Below the pieces are notes generated by a model. That model worked only from the letters and a program-made list of their open reading frames with translations, was not told the origin of the DNA and did not search any database. This document shows positions 25,442 through 34,997 of a DNA stretch of 64,000 nt, piece after piece. The first letter of the stretch is position 1. Every line of letters begins with the position of its first letter. Position numbers and translations under genes: made by a program. The DNA is from Natrinema marinum (GTDB lineage: Archaea; Halobacteriota; Halobacteria; Halobacteriales; Natrialbaceae), in contig NZ_CP100763.1 of the NCBI RefSeq assembly GCF_024296685.1, positions 3,658,001 through 3,722,000 on the forward strand, in the 5' to 3' direction.

Positions 25442-25622
25442 AGCCATCGGTGCGCTCATTCGTCGCGGTGGGACTATAATCGGTCCGGCTCCGAGACCGC
25501 GGAGCCGAGCCAGCGTCGCGTTCGGAGTGTGGCCTCGATCACGCCCGCATCGGTCGCGTGAACGCGGCCGGCGACCCGGTTCCGATCGACCGCTGCTCCC
25601 TGTGGCCGTCCGTCGGCGGCGA

Positions 25623-26549
25623 TCAGTCGCGCGAATCGGGCGGCTTCGACGACAGGCCGGCGGGGTTCGTGAGTTCCCGCGACGACGCGTCCGAGGTGTC
25701 CGTCCGGTCTGCGGGCGGTCGCGCCAGCATCCACACCGTTCTGCCGCTGCGTATCGTCTTGTCGCCGTTTCCGAGCGTCTCTGCAGGGGCCGTTTCGCGT
25801 CGATCCTCCGCCGTGTTCGCCCGCCGATCGGCTCGTCGCTCGAGCCCGATGGCGTCGGCGAGTGGTCCCTCGAGCAGCCAGTCAGCCTCCCATTGCGGTG
25901 CGTCGGCGGCGAGCGCGGCACGACTGGCCTCGGGGTCGTAGTCGACGAGTCCGGCGGCGGCCAGGGTGGGGAGGTGCTTGTGGGTGAGAGACGCGGCGAC
26001 GTGCGTCTGTTCTACGGGGCTCACGTCGGCGGCCGTCGGTTCGTCACCCTTCTCTCGAGCGGTGAGCGTGGCGGCGAGTTCCGAGACGGACACCGCGCCG
26101 CGTCGCGTCGCGAGGACGGCACAGACCGCTCGGCGCCGCGGTTCGCGAAGCGCCTGCAGCGTTCGGTCCAGCGTGTCCTCGTCCGCGGGGAACGCATCGC
26201 CGGTGGGGTCCTCGAGGACGGTCCGGACCCAGTCGGTCTCGAGAATCGAGTGGTCGGCGAGTCCGATCAGCGTCACGTCCCCACGGGTTGTCCGATTCAG
26301 AACACCGAGGCCGACCAGCCGCGGGACGTGGTGATGGTGCAGGGAGATTTGCGTTTGCTCGCACTGATCGTCGCTGACGATAGGAGAGCCGTGCTCCGTG
26401 GCCGCGACCTCCGTCGCGAGCGTCTCGATCGACGACTGGTCCGGTACCGTGGCCCCCTGCTCGAGCAGCGCGGCGAGCAGATACCGCCCCTGTGGCTCCG
26501 AGAGGACATCTGCCGCGATCGTCGTTTCAGGTGCCGGGGGTGAACTCAT
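25623..26549 (-). CDS. Protein with two DUF7344-like winged-helix domains
   Basis: 308 residues. A first domain at about residues 10-105 ([12 protein letters not shown] ... [22 protein letters not shown]) and a second at about 130-225 ([23 protein letters not shown] ... [23 protein letters not shown]) share the same HxHxPxLxxxGLxxxx end, so the gene arose by domain duplication. It is a likely DNA-binding regulator. The tail of about 80 residues is polar and basic-acidic mixed. The ATG at 26549 is preferred; an upstream frame to 26720 runs into the PAS gene's 3' end and is spurious. Confidence 0.75.
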   Translation of the reverse strand: MSSPPAPETTIAADVLSEPQGRYLLAALLEQGATVPDQSSIETLATEVAATEHGSPIVSDDQCEQTQISLHHHHVPRLVGLGVLNRTTRGDVTLIGLADHSILETDWVRTVLEDPTGDAFPADEDTLDRTLQALREPRRRAVCAVLATRRGAVSVSELAATLTAREKGDEPTAADVSPVEQTHVAASLTHKHLPTLAAAGLVDYDPEASRAALAADAPQWEADWLLEGPLADAIGLERRADRRANTAEDRRETAPAETLGNGDKTIRSGRTVWMLARPPADRTDTSDASSRELTNPAGLSSKPPDSRD

Positions 26550-26616
26550 TACTCGGTAGAGCCACTGGGTAGGGGAAAGAAGTGTACCAGCATGATCTGG
26601 TATCGCTGAGTGGTCG

Positions 26617-29001
26617 TCACTCGTCGGCCCGGAAGTATGCCGATAGTAGCTTTGCCAGCGCGACGCGGAGGTGCTGGTGGAACGTCTGGCGGGCGATGCC
26701 GAGCCGATCGGCGATCTCACCGGCGTCGCTGTTTCGCGTCGGCCACTCGAAGTAGCCGCCGTGGTAGGCCGCCTCGAGGGCCAGCCGCTGTTTCTCGGTC
26801 AGGGCCGACTCGACGCGCTGCCGGAAGTCGCTCCACGTTTCGACCGGCCGGTCGATGGTTCGCTTCGAGACGAGGCGCGTCTCCGGGTAGGCCGACGTGA
26901 CCGCGTCGTTGAGGTCGCGCAGGTTCGCGTCGGGGCTCACCTGGACCGTGAGTGTTCCAGCGCCGTCGCGCACGGTTTTCGACTGGAGCCGCGCGCCGTA
27001 CTCCGCGAGCAGTGCGGTGATCGTCGCCCCGCGAACGACGATCTCCCAGTAGCTCTCTTCGTCGGTCGCGTCGATCAATCGGGACTCCGTGATCGCCTCG
27101 TCGTCTCTCGCCACCTCCCGGATCCGCTCGGGAGCGGCCCCGGTGACGGTGAGATAGTAGACGAACACCTCGTCGGTCAGCGGCAACACGTGATCGACCG
27201 ACAGCGTACTGCCGGTGAGCGCCGACATCCGAATACAGCTGTCGCCTCGGTCGCTCGACTCGAACTCGAGTTCGACGACGGTGTCCATGTAGAGGAGCCG
27301 TCGAACCGCCATCGCGTTGATCGCGTGGCCGATCGTGCCGCCGAACTCCTGTAACACCTCGCGCTCGCGGTCGGCGAACGCCGACGCCTCGTCGGCCCCG
27401 ACTACTAGCGCGCCGGTCGGCCGATCGGCAGCGACGATCGGGACGACCGCGATGGCCTCGTAGCCCCGTTCGCGAGCGTCGGTCCGCCACTCGTCGATGG
27501 GACTCTCGGAGAGATGGCGGTATCGCTGGACCGTTCGGGTTTCGAACGGTGACGTTCCCGACGCGTCGGCCGGCGGATCGACGAACGACGCGAGCACGCC
27601 GTCGGCCGCCGGCTCGTCGATCCCCGCCCAGATTTCGGGATCCCAGGCGTGGCCGTCGGCCCTCGCGGCAGGTTCTACTCGCCCGATGGCCGCAAAGCGG
27701 TAGGCGTCGGCGGCGGCGAACTCCTCGACGATCGCCGTTTCGATCTCCTCGCGCGTCTCCGCCGCGACTATCGTCTCGTCGATCGCCCTGATGACCGCGT
27801 TGAGCCGCTCGAGGCGCTTGAGTTCCCGTTCGCGCGCCTTTCGCTCGCTGATATCGCGGCCGACGCCGGTGTAGCCGAGGACATTGCCCTCGTCGTCGGT
27901 GATCCGGGCACTGTTGAACTCGTAGGGGATCCGACGCCCGTCCTCGGTGATGACTCGCCCCTCGGCGGTCACGCGCTCCCCCTTCTCGAGAATGCGCTCG
28001 ATCGCCTCGCTGATGTGTTCGTGATCCTCTGGTGCGATGAACGTAAGCGGATCTATGTCGTCGAGGTCGTCTAGGTCGTAATCGGCCGCGAGCTCGAACC
28101 GCCCGTTCCACTGAATCAGATTCCCCTCGGTATCGTACGCGTAGAGCACGTCCGGCTGGGCCTCGAGGAGGCTCTCGGTGAACGCTTTCTCCTCGCGCAG
28201 CGCCCGTTCGCGGGCCTTTCGCTCGCTGATATCGCGGCCCGTGCCCGTGAAGCCGAGGACATTGCCCTCGTCGTCGGTGATCCGGGCGCTGTTGAACTCG
28301 TAGGGGATCCGACGGCCGTCTTTCGTGAGGAGATCCGCTTCGACGGTGACGTGTTCATCTCCCTCGAGCGCGCGTTGGATCGCCTCGTCGATCCGCTCGC
28401 GGTCCGCCGGGGCGACGAACTCCAGCGGTGTCATCTCGGCCAGCTCCGACTCGCTGTAGCCCGTTACCGCAGGCACGCGGTCGTTCCACTCGAGGTAGTT
28501 CCCTTCCGCGTCGAACGCGTAGACGATGTCCGGCTGCGCCTCGAAGACGTTCTCCGCGAAGGCTTTCTCCTCGCGGAGTTCCCGTTGGCGCTCGTGTTCT
28601 TCGGTACGGTCGCGAACGAACCAGACGTACCCCCGCAGGTCGGTCTCGGCATCGATGGGGTCACCGATCGTCCCGTCCGCGCCGATCGTGGCGACGATGT
28701 CGCGGGCCCACAGTCGGCGTTCCTCCGCCCCGATACGCCAGCCGTTGTCTTCGACCGTCCCGTCGGTCTGGGCCCGCTCGAGCAACTGGTTCGGTCGACC
28801 GGAGTCGCGGGCGGCCGGCGGGAAGAGGGTCCGGTAGTGTGAGCCGAGGATGGCTCCCTCGTCGTACCCCGTGAGTCGTCGAGCTCCGTCGTTCCAGCCG
28901 GTGACGACGCCGTCCGAATCCAACGGTACGACGGCGGCGTCGCTGTCGAGGGTGCTCAGCTCGGTGATCTCGAGACTGACCTCGTCTAGCGTGCTGTCCA
29001 C
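26617..29001 (-). CDS. PAS/GAF sensor regulator with Bat-type HTH output
   Basis: 794 residues from a GTG. There are three PAS domains (about 20-145, 150-265 and 275-395; the second and third have nearly identical cores such as FNSARITDDEGNVLG), a GAF domain (about 410-555) and a Bat-like beta domain (about 565-720). The C-terminal HTH contains LTEKQRLALEAAYHGGYFEWP and IADRLGIARQTFHQHLRVA. Bat proteins activate bacterioopsin and related genes in response to oxygen or light; the ligand and target here are unknown. A perfect inverted repeat lies about 90-105 bases upstream. It diverges from dtdA. Confidence 0.9.
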   Translation of the reverse strand: MDSTLDEVSLEITELSTLDSDAAVVPLDSDGVVTGWNDGARRLTGYDEGAILGSHYRTLFPPAARDSGRPNQLLERAQTDGTVEDNGWRIGAEERRLWARDIVATIGADGTIGDPIDAETDLRGYVWFVRDRTEEHERQRELREEKAFAENVFEAQPDIVYAFDAEGNYLEWNDRVPAVTGYSESELAEMTPLEFVAPADRERIDEAIQRALEGDEHVTVEADLLTKDGRRIPYEFNSARITDDEGNVLGFTGTGRDISERKARERALREEKAFTESLLEAQPDVLYAYDTEGNLIQWNGRFELAADYDLDDLDDIDPLTFIAPEDHEHISEAIERILEKGERVTAEGRVITEDGRRIPYEFNSARITDDEGNVLGYTGVGRDISERKARERELKRLERLNAVIRAIDETIVAAETREEIETAIVEEFAAADAYRFAAIGRVEPAARADGHAWDPEIWAGIDEPAADGVLASFVDPPADASGTSPFETRTVQRYRHLSESPIDEWRTDARERGYEAIAVVPIVAADRPTGALVVGADEASAFADREREVLQEFGGTIGHAINAMAVRRLLYMDTVVELEFESSDRGDSCIRMSALTGSTLSVDHVLPLTDEVFVYYLTVTGAAPERIREVARDDEAITESRLIDATDEESYWEIVVRGATITALLAEYGARLQSKTVRDGAGTLTVQVSPDANLRDLNDAVTSAYPETRLVSKRTIDRPVETWSDFRQRVESALTEKQRLALEAAYHGGYFEWPTRNSDAGEIADRLGIARQTFHQHLRVALAKLLSAYFRADE
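27825..27942. repeat. Internal PAS repeat, copy 1
   Basis: This 118-base segment of the PAS gene is nearly identical to 28203-28320. It encodes the end of one PAS domain and the linker (FNSARITDDEGNVLG ... GRDISERKARER). It reflects a recent in-frame duplication or gene conversion between PAS domains. Confidence 0.75.
28203..28320. repeat. Internal PAS repeat, copy 2
   Basis: Partner of the segment at 27825-27942, 378 bases away centre to centre, equal to 126 codons, the size of one PAS domain plus linker. Differences are few and mostly silent. Confidence 0.75.
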
Positions 29002-29086
29002 GATCCCGATTTCCCCCGTGCGTTCGATCCGTGTCCGTGTTCGATCGGGCTATCGTCCATGTGATTGGTAAGCACAACCACACACA

Positions 29087-29107
29087 GTATATGTTATCTC
29101 CATATAC
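29087..29107. promoter_or_regulatory. GTATATG/CATATAC inverted repeat in a divergent promoter region
   Basis: GTATATG at 29087-29093 and CATATAC at 29101-29107 are exact reverse complements with a 7-base spacer. The AT-rich arms could serve as TATA elements or as an operator for the PAS/Bat gene (start 29001) and dtdA (start 29218). Confidence 0.45.
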
Positions 29108-29217
29108 GAAAAGCCACGGGTGGTACGTCCGCAATGCGTGACGCTCGAGCCGGCGACCACGCCGGAATCGTCGCCGCGAACCGTCGCCGTTAACGCGCTC
29201 AAAGCGCGAGCACGAGT

Positions 29218-30582
29218 ATGACCGCGCTCGCGATCGTCGAAAGCCGCGCCGACCGCGCTTCGGAGCACATCTGCGAGCAGCTCCACGAGCACGCCGACTG
29301 GGAGCGCCGCGAGGACGACACCCGACCGGCGGCCGACGGTGGCGGCACCTACTATCGGACCGACGGGGCCGTCCTCCGCTCGTTCGACGACCTGCACATC
29401 GAACTCGAGCGTCCCGCTGACGCCTTCGACTGCGACCCCGATCTGCTCGTCTTCGCCTCGCGACACTCGGGCGACACGGGGGCGCTGCTGACCGGCCACT
29501 TCACGGGCAACTTCGGCCCGGCCGAGTTCGGCGGCGAGCCCGACGCGCTGGCCGATGCCGCGCCGAACGCCCTGGTCCGCCTGCTCGAGGCCTTCGACGA
29601 GTACGCTCCCGAGGCGTACGACGTGGGCATGGAGTGTACCCACCACGGCCCGAGCGACGTGGGCTGTCCGTCGCTGTTCGCCGAACTCGGCAGCGGCGAC
29701 GAGCAATGGGACGATCCCGCCGGTGCCGAGGCCGTCGCCCGCGCCATTCTCGACCTTCGCGATGTCGACCCCCACCGCGAACGACAGATCGTCGGCTTCG
29801 GCGGCAACCACTACGCGCCCCGATTCGGACGCGTCGTCCGCGAGACGCCGTGGGCGGTCGGCCACGTCGCGGCCGACTGGGCGCTCGAGGCGATGGACCA
29901 CCCGACGGCCCACCGCGACGTGCTCGAGCGGGCCTTCGAGGCCAGCGACGCCGAAATCGCGTTACTCGACGGCGACTGGCCAGTCCTCGAGGAAACCCTC
30001 GAGACGATGGACTGCCGGCTGGTCGGCGAGACCTGGCTGCGCGAGGTCGGCGACCGGCCCCTCGAACTCGTCGACGCGGTCGAATCCGAACTGGGTGCGG
30101 TCGAGGACGGGATCCGCTTCGGCGATCGGACCGCCGAATCGATCGCCGTCGTCGACCTCCCCACGGAACTCGTCACGACGGCCGAGGGGATCGACCACGA
30201 ATACGTTCGCACCGTCGTCGAAGCACACACCGTCGCCTTCGCCACCGAGAACGGCGGGAGCCGCGTCGGTTCGCGGGCGGCGGTTCCGGTGACCGTCACC
30301 GAGGCCGAGGTCGAAAACGGCAGCAAACTGACCGGCCCGCGAGCGGCGATCGTCGAGGGACTCGCCGCGGTCCTCGAATCGAAGTTCGACGCCGTTCGAC
30401 TCGAAGACGATGCCGTCGTCGCGACGGAGACCGCGTTCGATCCCGAACGTGCGCGCGAGGCCGGCGTTCCGGAAGGACGGAAATTTGGCGCGCTCGCTGA
30501 GGGGGACCCGGTGACAATCGACGGAGAAACAGTCAGTCCTGAGAGAGTTCACACCGAACGGACCCGTCGATTCCCCTTCTAA
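29218..30582 (+). CDS. dtdA: Archaeal D-aminoacyl-tRNA deacylase
   Basis: 454 residues. PDLLVFASRHSGDTG, LTGHFTGNFGPAEFGG, MECTHHGPSDVGCPSLFAELGSG and IVGFGGNHYAPRF are the conserved blocks of the archaeal/plant DTD2 family, which frees tRNA from wrongly attached D-amino acids. The HHGP and GGNHY boxes hold the zinc-binding and catalytic His residues. The C-terminal 180 residues beyond the catalytic domain are the haloarchaeal extension, ending with DPVTIDGETVSPERVHTERTRRFPF. It is a single gene divergent from the PAS regulator. Confidence 0.88.
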   Translation: MTALAIVESRADRASEHICEQLHEHADWERREDDTRPAADGGGTYYRTDGAVLRSFDDLHIELERPADAFDCDPDLLVFASRHSGDTGALLTGHFTGNFGPAEFGGEPDALADAAPNALVRLLEAFDEYAPEAYDVGMECTHHGPSDVGCPSLFAELGSGDEQWDDPAGAEAVARAILDLRDVDPHRERQIVGFGGNHYAPRFGRVVRETPWAVGHVAADWALEAMDHPTAHRDVLERAFEASDAEIALLDGDWPVLEETLETMDCRLVGETWLREVGDRPLELVDAVESELGAVEDGIRFGDRTAESIAVVDLPTELVTTAEGIDHEYVRTVVEAHTVAFATENGGSRVGSRAAVPVTVTEAEVENGSKLTGPRAAIVEGLAAVLESKFDAVRLEDDAVVATETAFDPERAREAGVPEGRKFGALAEGDPVTIDGETVSPERVHTERTRRFPF

Positions 30583-30600
30583 CCCAGCCGTCGGCCGACA

Positions 30601-30610
30601 GTAATATATA
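30601..30610 (+). promoter_or_regulatory. Distal TATA-like box upstream of ftsZ1
   Basis: GTAATATATA lies about 135 bases before the ftsZ1 ATG and is the strongest TATA match in this intergenic region. A second promoter candidate lies at 30660-30671, so the gene may have two starts. Confidence 0.4.
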
Positions 30611-30652
30611 CTTACTCGGCACCGTACCGCGCATTCCCCGGCGAAGGTGACA

Positions 30653-30678
30653 GACACGTAAGATACTATTAACGTGTC
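30653..30678 (+). promoter_or_regulatory. Inverted repeat flanking a TATA-like element before ftsZ1
   Basis: GACACGT (30653-30659) and ACGTGTC (30672-30678) are perfect reverse complements around AAGATACTATTA. A third ACGTGT half-site is at 30692-30697. A dimeric regulator binding here would block or bend the promoter. Ribbon-helix-helix CdrS is known to regulate ftsZ genes in haloarchaea; whether it recognises this site is not known to me. Confidence 0.5.
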
Positions 30679-30740
30679 AGACAGACGGCTGACGTGTAGG
30701 GGAAAGGTAATTATGCTCCATCTTTTAGACAGGGCCAAGA

Positions 30741-31907
30741 ATGGACTCTATCATCGACGACGCAATCGACGAAGCCGAGAACGGGGACCCGGCCGGTGCT
30801 CCTGGGGGTGCGCCGGGAGAGGGGCAGTCGCCCGACGGCGACACAGGCGGCCGACAGACGGGAACGATGACCGACGACGAACTCGAGGACGTGCTGCAGG
30901 ACCTCCAGACCGACATCACGGTCGTCGGCTGTGGCGGCGCCGGCGGCAACACCATCAATCGGATGCACGAGGAAGGCATTCACGGCGCGAAACTCGTCGC
31001 CGCCAACACCGACGTCCAGCACCTCGTCGAGATCGACGCCGACACCAAGATCCTCATGGGCGAGGAGAAGACCGGCGGTCGCGGCGCCGGGTCGCTCCCA
31101 CAGGTCGGCGAGGAGGCCGCCCTCGAGAGCCAGCAGGACATCTACGACGCGATCGACGGCTCGGACATGGTCTTCGTCACGGCCGGCCTCGGCGGCGGCA
31201 CCGGCACCGGTTCGGCACCCGTCGTCGCCAAGGCCGCCCGCGAGGCCGGCGCGCTGACGATCTCGATCGTCACGACGCCGTTTACCGCGGAAGGCGAGGT
31301 CCGGCGAACGAACGCGGAGGCCGGCCTCGAGCGCCTGCGCGACGTCTCTGACACCGTCATCGTCGTCCCCAACGATCGCCTGCTCGATTCGGTCGGCAAA
31401 CTCCCCGTCCGCCAGGCGTTCAAGGTCAGCGACGAGGTGCTGATGCGCAGCGTCAAGGGCATCACGGAACTCATCACGAAACCCGGCCTCGTCAACCTGG
31501 ACTTCGCTGACGTTCGCACCGTCATGGAACGGGGCGGCGTCGCCATGATCGGTCTCGGCGAAGCCGACTCCGAAGCGAAAGCCGAGGATTCGGTCAAAAC
31601 GGCGCTTCGCTCGCCGCTGCTCGACGTGGACATCTCGGGTGCGAGTTCCGCGCTCGTCAACGTCACCGGCGGCAACGACATGGCCATCGAGGAAGCAGAA
31701 GGCGTCGTCGAGGAGATCTACGACCGGATCGACCCCGACGCCCGCATCATCTGGGGAACCTCGATCGACGAGAGCCTCGAGGGCAGCATGCGGACGATGA
31801 TCGTCGTTACCGGCGTCCAGTCGCCCCAGATCTACGGCCGGCCCGACGGCGAGCAAGCCGTCCAGCCCGGTCCCGCACAGGGCGACGACATCGATTTCGT
31901 CGACTGA
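30741..31907 (+). CDS. ftsZ1: Cell division protein FtsZ1
   Basis: 388 residues. The start [16 protein letters not shown] with its acidic, glycine-rich linker is typical of haloarchaeal FtsZ1. GCGGAGGN at 63-70 and GGGTGTG at 151-157 bind GTP, and VNLDFADV near residue 250 is the T7 loop with the catalytic aspartates that complete the site of the neighbouring subunit. FtsZ1 assembles the division ring at mid-cell with FtsZ2 in haloarchaea. The C terminus is GDDIDFVD, without the bacterial FtsA/ZipA peptide. The upstream region carries a notable operator-like repeat. Confidence 0.95.
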   Translation: MDSIIDDAIDEAENGDPAGAPGGAPGEGQSPDGDTGGRQTGTMTDDELEDVLQDLQTDITVVGCGGAGGNTINRMHEEGIHGAKLVAANTDVQHLVEIDADTKILMGEEKTGGRGAGSLPQVGEEAALESQQDIYDAIDGSDMVFVTAGLGGGTGTGSAPVVAKAAREAGALTISIVTTPFTAEGEVRRTNAEAGLERLRDVSDTVIVVPNDRLLDSVGKLPVRQAFKVSDEVLMRSVKGITELITKPGLVNLDFADVRTVMERGGVAMIGLGEADSEAKAEDSVKTALRSPLLDVDISGASSALVNVTGGNDMAIEEAEGVVEEIYDRIDPDARIIWGTSIDESLEGSMRTMIVVTGVQSPQIYGRPDGEQAVQPGPAQGDDIDFVD

Positions 31908-32031
31908 TCGGCCGTTCCGCCGTCGATCGGCGACTCGCGACCCTGGCGGATAGCAGGCGTTTCCAGTCCATTCATTATCCGCCCCGCCGGCCGCTCGAGG
32001 CGAAGCCCGCCGCGGTATCCGCGTCCCGCCT

Positions 32032-32817
32032 TCAGACGACCCGATCGGCCTCGTCTCTGTACGCTTCGAACACCCGTTCTCCCCACGCGTACGCGTCGGG
32101 GTCGTCCGTATCGACGAAGACCGAGAGGATCCCTACATCCGGATCGTAGCCGCCGACGCCCACCCGGTCGTCGAACAGCGCCAGTCCGAACGGGAGGTCG
32201 TCGCGTGCCCAGAGCCGGAGGTTCTCACGCTCGAACGCCTCCGCGGTGCGGTCGTCGTACGCCGTCGCGAGGCGGTCGATCACCGGCGGCTCGAAGACGA
32301 TCTCGACCGACATGCCCTCGAGGATGCGCTCGTGAACGTCGTCGACGTACGTGGGCGCGACCGAGGTCGTGTCACAGCCTCGCAGCGAGTCGGTCTCGCC
32401 GAGCAGATCGATGAACCGGTTCAGCGGTCGGTACGGATCGTGCGGCCCGACGGCGGTAACCGTGGCGTCGGCGAACCAGTCGACGTCGGCCGGGACGGGA
32501 AGTGTCGTCCCCGAGAGCAACTCGTACAGCGGTGCCAGTCGGCGCGTCTCCGTGACGGCGGACTGGTAGGCGTCCACCGTGGTTCCCATCCGTTCCCCCA
32601 CCGGCGTCAGCGCGTAGCCGTTGTCGGTCCGCGTGATCCAGTCTTTCTTCCGGAACGACGTGAGGATTCGATGCGTCGTCGCCGGCGAGACCTCGAGCGC
32701 CGCGGCCAGCTCCGGTTTCTCGAGCGGTTCGTCGGCCAACACGTCGAAGACCTCGCGCCGCCGGACCAGTTCCAAAAGGTCGTCCTCGAGGTCCGCTACG
32801 GACAGCTCCGCCTTCAT
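32032..32817 (-). CDS. Winged-helix regulator with FilR1/DUF1724-type C-terminal domain
   Basis: 261 residues. Residues 15-80 hold a winged helix (VFDVLADEPLEKPELAAALEVSPATTHRILTSF). The remainder, with LLSGTTLPVP, RPLNRFIDLLG, RILEGMSVEIVFEP, RENLRLWARDDLPFGLALFDDRVGVGGYD and VFVDTDDPDAYAWGERVFEAY, is the ligand-sensing domain of the archaeal FilR1/DUF1724 family. It probably binds DNA as a dimer. The ATG at 32817 is preferred because an AAAAAGCTTTT element lies 26-36 bases upstream; a 16-base TATA palindrome is further out at 32879-32894. Confidence 0.82.
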   Translation of the reverse strand: MKAELSVADLEDDLLELVRRREVFDVLADEPLEKPELAAALEVSPATTHRILTSFRKKDWITRTDNGYALTPVGERMGTTVDAYQSAVTETRRLAPLYELLSGTTLPVPADVDWFADATVTAVGPHDPYRPLNRFIDLLGETDSLRGCDTTSVAPTYVDDVHERILEGMSVEIVFEPPVIDRLATAYDDRTAEAFERENLRLWARDDLPFGLALFDDRVGVGGYDPDVGILSVFVDTDDPDAYAWGERVFEAYRDEADRVV

Positions 32818-32878
32818 TGGCTTCTCATGGAAAGTGCTCAGCAAAAGCTTTTTCATAGGACGAACCCCGCTCAGCGGA

Positions 32879-32894
32879 CGAGTATATATACTCG
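32879..32894. promoter_or_regulatory. 16-base TATA palindrome upstream of the regulator
   Basis: CGAGTATATATACTCG is a perfect palindrome with a TATA core. It lies 62-77 bases before the regulator's ATG and 93 bases after the 3' end of the rubrerythrin-like gene. It could be a far promoter or an autoregulatory operator. Confidence 0.45.
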
Positions 32895-32986
32895 ATCCGA
32901 TAAGTGTGCACACGACGATAGGAGAGCGGCGATCAGTGCGCTCGCGGACCGGCGACGCGGAGCCCCTCGAGCGACCCGATCCGGGC

Positions 32987-33625
32987 TCAACAGATCGGTT
33001 TCGGATCGAGGCCCAACTCGTCCAGCGAGCCCGCGTACGCCTCGTAGGCGTCGTCGATCACGTCTTCGGCGGCCCGACGCGCTCGATCCCACTTTTCGCT
33101 TTCGTCGCAGCCATCCTCGAGGACGGCGAGCGCTCGATCACCTTGCGCCGCCGTCTCGCGTCGCAGTTCCCGAAACGCGTCGGCCCGTCGCTCGTCGCCC
33201 TCGTTGACGAAGAAGTTCACGATCTGAAGGTGCGTCCGGTCGCCGACCAGCGACCGCCCGACGACGCCGCCGAGTCGCTGCGCAGTCGTCTCGAACGATC
33301 GAAGCCGGTCGTGCATCGGCCCGCCATCCGCGCCATCGTCGTCCTCGTCGCTGTCCTCGAGCAGCGCCGCGACCCGCTCGTAGTGGTCGCCCTCCTCGTC
33401 TCGGAACGCGGCGAACGCGTCGCGTGCGTCCGCGTGGTCCTCGTCGTCCGCCCACGTCTCGAAGGTTTCGGCGGCAGCGCGTTCGCTGTCCGCGGCGGTT
33501 CGGAGGACTCGCTCGACCGTCAGGTCCGCGTCGGTGAGCGCGACGAGCAGCTTCGACGAGCCGAGCCGCTCGAGTTCGGTGGCCATCGATTCCTCGATCG
33601 TGGGCCGGAAGTCGTCGGCATCCAT
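32987..33625 (-). CDS. Rubrerythrin-like four-helix protein
   Basis: 212 residues. The helix patterns TELERLGSSKLLVALTDADLT, FETWADDEDHADARDAFAAFRDEEGDHYERV and FFVNEGDERRADAFRELR, with repeated E..EGDH and EGDER motifs, look like the diiron four-helix ferritin/rubrerythrin fold. Not all iron ligands of true rubrerythrins are obvious and there is no rubredoxin domain, so iron binding is likely but unproven. An open frame continues upstream to 34018 antisense to the rhodanese/MBL gene and is spurious; the ATG at 33625 is used. Confidence 0.72.
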   Translation of the reverse strand: MDADDFRPTIEESMATELERLGSSKLLVALTDADLTVERVLRTAADSERAAAETFETWADDEDHADARDAFAAFRDEEGDHYERVAALLEDSDEDDDGADGGPMHDRLRSFETTAQRLGGVVGRSLVGDRTHLQIVNFFVNEGDERRADAFRELRRETAAQGDRALAVLEDGCDESEKWDRARRAAEDVIDDAYEAYAGSLDELGLDPKPIC

Positions 33626-33730
33626 AGGGGACCGACACCGCCGAGCGTGTTGAACGTTGGCGGCGATTCGACCAACGGTATCAGTACAGCGGGGCGCTCC
33701 TTTACCCGCTTCGGACGCGTACCTATCGCT

Positions 33731-34954
33731 ATGACCGACCGGAGTAACGACGCCGACCGATCGGACGACGGCGAAGCCTCGATCGCCCCCGCGGAACTGG
33801 CCGACCGGCTGCGAGCGGGCGACGAGCTGACCGTCCTCGACGTCCGCGACCGCGACGAGTTCGAGCGCTGGCACCTCGAGGGCGAGGGCGTCGAGGCCGT
33901 TCAGATCCCCCACGTGAAGTTCATTCAGGCCCAGGCGACCGGCGGCGCGGCCGATCTCGTTGCCGATCTCGAGGAGCCGATCGTCGCGGTCTGTGGCCAC
34001 GGGGAGGCAAGCGCCCACGCCGTTTCCCTCCTGCGAGAGGCGGGCATCGAGGCGCGCAACCTCGCCGGCGGGATGGACGCGTGGGCGGACCTCTATCTCG
34101 TCCGCGAACTCGCAGTCGGCGCGCCCGCGACGGTTTTACAGTATGACCGCCCCTCGAGCGGCTGTCTCGCCTATCTGCTCGTCAGCGGCGACGAGGCCGC
34201 GGTGATCGACCCGCTGCGGGCGTTCGCGGACCGATACGCCACAGCTGCCGCCGACCGCGGTGCCGACCTCACGTACGCGATCGACACGCACGTCCACGCC
34301 GATCACGTCAGCGGCGTCCGCGACCTCGCCGCGCGAACCGACGCGGAGGCGGTCGTCCCCGAGCGCGCTCGCGACCGCGGTCTGGCGTTCGACGCTCGAA
34401 CCCTCACAGACGGTGCCGAACTTCCTCTCGGCGAGGCAACGTTGGCAGCGGTAGCGACACCCGGACACACGACCGAATCGCTCTCCTTCAGTCTCGCCGA
34501 CGTGCTGTTCACCGGCGATACGCTGTTCCTCGAGGGTGTCGGACGACCGGATCTCGAGGGGAGCGCGGCGCAGCGCGCCGCGGACAGTCGAGCGGTGGAA
34601 CCGCGAGACGGCAGTGACGAGGCACCGGCCGCCGCGCGCCGGTTGTACGAGAGCCTCCGGCATCGAATCCTCGAGCGACCCGACGAAACGATGATCGCGC
34701 CGGGTCACTACAGCGACGCCGCCGATCCGCGGGACGACGGGACCTACGGCGCCCGACTCGGCGACCTGCGCGACCGGCTCGCGGCGCCGTCGCTGAGCGA
34801 AGCGGAATTCGTCGAGCGCGCGACGAACGATCTCCCGCCGCGGCCGGCAAACGACGAACGGATCGTCGCGGTGAACCTCGGGCTCGAGGACGTCGACGAG
34901 GAGACAGCGTTCGAACTCGAACTCGGGCCGAACAACTGCGCGGTCGCGGACTGA
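33731..34954 (+). CDS. Rhodanese/metallo-beta-lactamase fusion (persulfide-dioxygenase-like)
   Basis: 407 residues. The N-terminal 110 residues are a rhodanese domain (VLDVRDRDEFERWHLEG, IVAVCGHGEASAHAVSLL). The active-site position holds Cys in AVCGHGEAS, so sulfur transfer is possible. The rest is a metallo-beta-lactamase fold with DTHVHADHVSG, ATPGHTTES, FTGDTLF and APGHYSD metal ligands, as in ETHE1-type persulfide dioxygenases and related hydrolases. Together they suggest sulfane-sulfur handling in the cytoplasm. The start ATG at 33731 follows an upstream region shared with the divergent rubrerythrin-like gene. Confidence 0.85.
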   Translation: MTDRSNDADRSDDGEASIAPAELADRLRAGDELTVLDVRDRDEFERWHLEGEGVEAVQIPHVKFIQAQATGGAADLVADLEEPIVAVCGHGEASAHAVSLLREAGIEARNLAGGMDAWADLYLVRELAVGAPATVLQYDRPSSGCLAYLLVSGDEAAVIDPLRAFADRYATAAADRGADLTYAIDTHVHADHVSGVRDLAARTDAEAVVPERARDRGLAFDARTLTDGAELPLGEATLAAVATPGHTTESLSFSLADVLFTGDTLFLEGVGRPDLEGSAAQRAADSRAVEPRDGSDEAPAAARRLYESLRHRILERPDETMIAPGHYSDAADPRDDGTYGARLGDLRDRLAAPSLSEAEFVERATNDLPPRPANDERIVAVNLGLEDVDEETAFELELGPNNCAVAD

Positions 34955-34997
34955 TCGGCTCAACCGAGGCGACCGCGGGATACGGCCACGCCCGTAC

